The position numbers and the translations under genes are program-made. The notes under the pieces were generated by a model. That model was not told where the DNA came from. It did no database searches and worked only from the letters and a program-made list of their open reading frames with translations. This document shows, one piece after another, positions 59,000-64,000 of a stretch of DNA of 64,000 nucleotides. Positions within the stretch are counted from its first letter, which is position 1. Each line of letters begins with the position of its first letter. The DNA is taken from positions 23,702,131 through 23,766,130 of the forward strand of contig NC_045140.1 in the NCBI RefSeq assembly GCF_008831285.2, in the 5' to 3' direction. This DNA is from Nymphaea colorata. Its lineage: Eukaryota > Streptophyta > Magnoliopsida > Nymphaeales > Nymphaeaceae.

Positions 59000-61900
59000 T
59001 AAACTTTGTGGAGGTACTTTTTCTCACTTTATGACATTGTGGTTTCCTAATTTCCAATTTTAAGTAACTTTTTCTCAATTAATGAAGAAAATATTTCATG
59101 CATAGTTTCTATTAGCGTTCATGAGGCTTGAATTTGTACATTAAATCTGACTTTTTCTCAATACAAAAAATAAAATAAGGATTTCAAGTATAGCTATAAA
59201 AAATTCTTAATTCGATAAACTATGTATAGTCTTTCATCACTTTAATAAAAGCATATTACATCAAATCCATATAATCCAAATTTTAAGTCATCAAACGTCC
59301 CTTTATGAGTTAAGCGACAAAGTCTCTCAACCAAGCGATTAGACATCAAATTTCTACCCATGTGTAGAAAATCATATGGAGCGTCTAGTAACACTTCCCA
59401 AGTAAAAAAGTGCATTACTTTGTGTGAGTAGTTTATTTAAATTAATGTCTATAAAAACCTTTGAATAGTGTGTTTAAAATTAATAAAAAAAATAATTTAG
59501 CAAAAAGGAAAACCTAGCATACGAAATTTTTTGGCGTGTAGAACAATGAAACTAGTTTGACAAGTAATTTGCCTCGCCAAAATACTCCTCTTGCTCACCC
59601 AAAAATAATTTTTATTTTTTAAAAAGTTTTAAGTTTAGTGGAGATCATGGGTCTAAATTGGTGTGCATCTTTTTACTTATTTTATTTTAATACACTTGGT
59701 CATAACTTCTATGCACAAGAAATATGTGCTCTCAATTCTATAAACAATGCAAGGCCAGTGTACATATATTTTTTTTCAATTTTCTAAGTCAAATTAAATT
59801 GTCTACATTATTTTTTAATTAAAAAGATCGAGAAAATGCCGTGCGGGCTGATACATATCAATATTTTTGTTCTAAAACATATTATTATTATAAATGTTGT
59901 TTTTAGATTTAATAATCAAATGCTAGATAGAAGCGTGTAATGTTCACCATAACAAAAACATAACATCTAGTCCAAGAGCATGATATTGTTTTTATCAAAC
60001 AATATAATGCCCTAAGTTAGGCCTACATATTTGGCATCGGAAGCCGAAGCCCACCCTTTTTATTGGTTGATTCCAATCAAGATCGACGGCAAACTTATTG
60101 GTTTGGGCAGTTGATTCAAGATTCTGATGTGCCAAGTTTTCACTATTTCTTGATATAAGTTTTTAAAAATTTCATGTTTCTTTTTAATGTTCTTTAAATA
60201 ATGTTTGCCAATTCATACAGAATTACCCAAGCAGTGACTTCTTTTTCATTTGTTTCTTCAAATTTTTTGAAAGAAAATTATGGATGTTTTTTTGCAAAGC
60301 AAAAAAAAAAAAAAAAAAACCCATACTCCTTGGTAAGGAGAATAAATTAGACCCATTAAATACAATTATTAAAGTATATGTTGTAGAGTGATTTGGTGAG
60401 AAACATATATTAAGTTAGTCATTTTTTTACTTTAATAATGTTTTTCTAATAATAAAAAAAATGATCTGCTTTAATAACATCAACAATTTTGAGAGTCAAA
60501 AGTTTTTTTTTTTACAAAAATAACTTGAACTAAAACATAATTTATACAAAATTAATGTTTTTAAATACATTATGAGGTTCACATTTTTGTTTAAAACACT
60601 TTTTAACGCAAATTTAAGAGACATGGTTTTTACCCCTTACCCAAAGTGAACTGATATTTACTAATTACTCCTGATTACGAATTAAATTATCTAGCATAAC
60701 GGTCGCTGCATCCTTTAAGACAGACTTTTCTCTAATTTTTCTGAGAAATAAAGTTCAAGAGGACAATTTGCGAAACTTGATCACAACACATGTAGCTGTT
60801 TGAAAATTGTAGAAATCGCAGGTGCTCAACATAAATAGTTGAAAAGTTGGGCTGTTTATGTAAAGTCATAGGGTAATCTGACTGGATAAGTTGCTGCACT
60901 GAAGCGGTAGAAGGCGAGTCTCGGCAGCATCAACAGAGGGACCGTTCAGTGGTGATTGGTGGCCGTCCTTCTCGCCGGTATCCTTTCGTTTATCGCCCTG
61001 TGAGTTTCGCGCTCCCTCTCTGCTGCCCATTTTCTCATTAAGAAAGATCTGTACAGTGGACCGACGCCTGTGATGTCTTGATAGAAACAGGCTCCGCAGG
61101 CGGTACAAGTTTATGCTAACTCCGCTTATTGACGAGATCGATACATGTTTTTTTTTCTTCAAAGAATCTTTTTTTTTTGGTTAATTTTGTTTTCTATATA
61201 CCCTTAATTGGAGGAAACTTATTATTTAGTCTTGTGGAGAGAAGTGGCTCCATGCGCTTCCCGAGGAAGAAATGCGTTTGCTCTTGCTCAACAATAGCTG
61301 CGCTGTTTTCCTTTTACTGTTTGAGGAGGACATTAAAAGGTGTTTGATTTATTGATGCTATGTTGGCAATGCCCAATTCTAAGCTGCCATGTTGTTCGTC
61401 ATTAACTGGTTTGATGTCTTTCCCATCTAAATGCTTTGATTTGTGGGAGATGAATAATCCACGATTTTTTTTTTTTTCATATTTTGCCTCTACATAGTAT
61501 TAAAGTGTTTTAAGTGAGGCGTTCTTTATGCTTCTCGTTCGGGCAGATATTCGAATTGACATTGTTTTGTTTTGCTTTATTCTACTTCATCCTTGAACGT
61601 TGCGGTGCAGTTGAAGATGCCCTAAGCTCCCTTATCCATAGGATGCATAAAAAACTATAAATTCTCCTGTTGAAGCTGCCTTTCATACACCTTTCTGTGA
61701 TTGGCAATTTGATTGAATCATCTTCTCAGATTAATACTTTTCAGTTTGTCTTATTTTTAAAATAAATGGGCAAGTTAAGTATGCACTATGGGGTGATGCT
61801 GGTGAGATGTCTTTCTTTAGGTGTGTAGGCCAATATATGGGTGGATAAAAGCAAAGTTTTTTCCTTGGATGTACTGTGATCGCATTGAAATATGACTTGT

Positions 61901-62145
61901 CTTTGGCCAAGTAATTTGTAATAAGCCTGAATTAGAGCACAAGTTGCATTATGCTTTAAAATACATATGTGCTAAGACTTGAAGATGTAATGTTTATATA
62001 TTGCAAAAATACCTTTTCTGGGGAGGTATTGCTAAGTGGCAAACTAGCTCTGGTGACAAAGCTAGTCCACCAAGCTATCCATTGTCTCTGCCATTAAATT
62101 GAAAACCAAGTTTACCCTAAAGCTAACATTTCCTGGATTGACTCA
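59000..62145. other. AT-rich spacer between divergent arogenate dehydrogenase and CysRS genes
   Basis: Homopolymer A and T runs and short frames only. A less AT-rich patch at 60,890-61,120 contains a 98-codon minus-strand frame with no recognisable content. No supported gene. Confidence 0.6.
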
Positions 62146-62265
62146 TTGTGGATAAGTTATCCAAGAAAAATTTACACTGGACTCGTCCAGGCACGTGAAC
62201 GTCTCCTAAGATACTTCCTTGGCTTCAGATGGGCTTCTAGTGAGAAAGAAGTAAAAGAGAGAAAT

Positions 62266-62818
62266 ATGGGGACACTGGTAAGATGGTGGCGCATCGTTCC
62301 CCCCTATTTCTTGTCATATCCTCTTCATTTCACCACCAAGTCAGGCTTGACAAGCATCAAATCCCTCAGCAGAAGAAGACCCACGAAGGATTTTTGCAGA
62401 AGCTTTTGTTCCATCTCTCAAGCACGCTTCTGTTCTTCTTTCTCTGTATCCGCCTCATCTAGTGTTCAAGATGACAACAATGGCTTTACCCCTACCCCAA
62501 AATTTCAAATATTCAACACCATGAGCAAACAGAAAGAGGAGTTCAGGCCCATGGTTCCTGGTAAAGTGGGAATGTATGTGTGTGGAGTCACCACCTATGA
62601 TCTCAGCCACATTGGCCATGCTCGCGTCTATGTCACTTTTGATGTCCTCTACAGGTATTGTGAGTTGTTGTTTCTGTTCCTCATTCTGTTAATTGCCATT
62701 GGTTGGTGGATAGTTTGTGCATTGAGTTTGCCTTTTTTTTTTTTGTTGGGCAGGTATTTGAGGCATTTGGGATACGATGTTTGTTATGTGCGCAACTTCA
62801 CGGATGTTGATGACAAGG
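62266..62818 (+). CDS. Cysteinyl-tRNA synthetase, organelle-targeted, first two exons (3' end outside window)
   Basis: Exon 1 runs 62266-62654 and exon 2 62754-62818, joined in phase at [12 protein letters not shown]. It charges tRNA-Cys with cysteine. The catalytic start is clear: [20 protein letters not shown] followed by [18 protein letters not shown], where Cys in YVCG is the first zinc ligand and HIGH is the class I signature, then [12 protein letters not shown]. The roughly 75 residues before the [14 protein letters not shown] segment are Arg/Ser-rich, fitting a mitochondrial or plastid targeting peptide. The start at 62266 ([10 protein letters not shown]) is the first in-frame ATG; the longer upstream frame begins at GTG. 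The next exon, expected to carry the Rossmann continuation, is not found before the window ends. Confidence 0.9.
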
Positions 62819-64000
62819 TCAGTGAATTGGTATTGATTTGTGTAGAGGGAAGTGCTAACTGTTAAATTGTAGGATAGTATGTGAATGTGTAATTCTTACT
62901 TTTCTACAAATATTAGTTAGTAATTTTGGCATGATGAGTTGTGTGCTAACAGATCTTTTGAGTTCTTCCCAGTTTCTTCTTTTCAACTAGTTATTGACCA
63001 ATTTCCTTATAATAAGTGTTGTGGTATGATGATACAACAAATGTGGAAGGGTTTGGAGGTAACTAGGTACAGCTGGGGGAAAAAATTGCAAGGTCTGTGT
63101 CAAATTCTGGTTGATAAATCGAGTTTTGTGAACTATATTAGCAATCTTGTTTCCAATCAGAGAAAATATCAGGTGATACTTAAATTTTCTACCTCTAAGC
63201 GTTGTTCTCACCAAAATCTACACCATCATGCAATGCTAGGCTTCCCTAATCTTGATATATTCAGGTGTTGATATTATAGGCTCAAGTGTGTGCTTAAGTT
63301 TCAAAGTCCTTAAATTTTACCTAGCACTAAAATAAGCTGTAGTTCCGTGCATCACTAAACCTTAGCCAATTTGGTCCACCTAATATGGTTTGTGCCATCA
63401 AATTAATAATTCTGTAGGGAGTCCTTCTCTAATTATCTAAGGAGAGTCTAATGGAAAGTAGAGTATCTAAAGCAAACCCAATGAACAAGAAAGCAGTCGG
63501 AAAAACTTCATTTCTCATTTAACTGATAAGTGGTTAAAAGTTAAAACGCGTCGAGGATGTGTTGAACTGATATCTTTTGACTAAATTGTTAGCTGTGGTG
63601 GCACTCAAAGAAGCTAACTGCATATATTTTTCCAAGATGGACTTATTATTTCTGGTGGTATTTTTCTTTGTTCACAAGTCAAGCATCTCCTTGCCTTAGA
63701 TCTCAAATTATGTGAAAATTCTGCCTTTTGTGAAATAACAACAATAACCTTAGGTGAATAATAGGTTTTCTGCAAATTCATGGGACACTTTTGTGTAAAT
63801 TAATAATTCATCTGCCATTTTCTTCATTAAGAAGATAGCTGTTGGAGTTCAACACCCTACAAGTTTTAGAAACGCCTAGTTGATGCCAAGATGAGTATTG
63901 GACTGCCAAGAAATATGAATATGACCGCTCTTATTTTCTTTCACAGTTTCAAACATGTAAGGATATGTATTCTGTTACATTAGTTTAAAGATGGAAACTG
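62819..64000 (+). other. Start of CysRS intron 2
   Basis: Begins with a GTCAGT donor. No exon with CysRS signatures is seen before the window end, so the intron is at least 1.18 kb. Confidence 0.7.

Noticed and set aside
28809-62818. Biosynthetic or regulatory gene cluster (MGDG synthase, H+-PPase, arogenate dehydrogenase, CysRS)
   Set aside because: The genes belong to unrelated housekeeping pathways, are 9-14 kb apart and show no shared regulatory sequence. Chance neighbourhood explains them.

Overview
This is nuclear DNA of a flowering plant. The genes have many short exons with GT-AG introns, long AT-rich spacers, and LTR retrotransposons, miniature elements and simple repeats. Plant-specific genes are present: a plastid galactolipid synthase, a vacuolar proton pyrophosphatase and arogenate dehydrogenase. 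The species or order cannot be fixed by eye.

Layout. (1) 1-4.6 kb, +: 3' part of a large helical-repeat-like gene I do not recognise; its last third carries in-frame stops. (2) 7.8-18.8 kb, +: an eight-exon EamA/SLC35F5-like transporter with one homopolymer frameshift. Its 8-kb fifth intron holds a complete TRIM retrotransposon, an inverted TRIM solo LTR, and a very young, intact Ty1/copia element (11,616-16,767) lying antisense to the gene. (3) 21.4-24.7 kb, -: UBP22-type ubiquitin protease. (4) 28.8-31.8 kb, -: type-B MGDG synthase, eight exons. (5) 32-45 kb: gene-poor repeat region. (6) 45.3-50.6 kb, +: K+-dependent vacuolar H+-pyrophosphatase, eight exons. (7) 50.6-57.6 kb: repeat-rich spacer. 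(8) 57.7-58.8 kb, -: single-exon arogenate dehydrogenase. (9) 62.3 kb to the window end, +: first two exons of an organelle-targeted cysteinyl-tRNA synthetase.

The genes serve unrelated housekeeping roles (transport, chromatin deubiquitination, galactolipid synthesis, proton pumping, tyrosine synthesis, tRNA charging) and do not form a pathway cluster. I see no undescribed multi-gene system. The most notable structure is the nested retroelement set in the transporter intron. It includes two near-identical 190-bp TRIM LTRs in inverted orientation only 80 bp apart, which could form a long hairpin in the host pre-mRNA. All exon boundaries were inferred by hand from reading frame and GT-AG sites, without transcript support.
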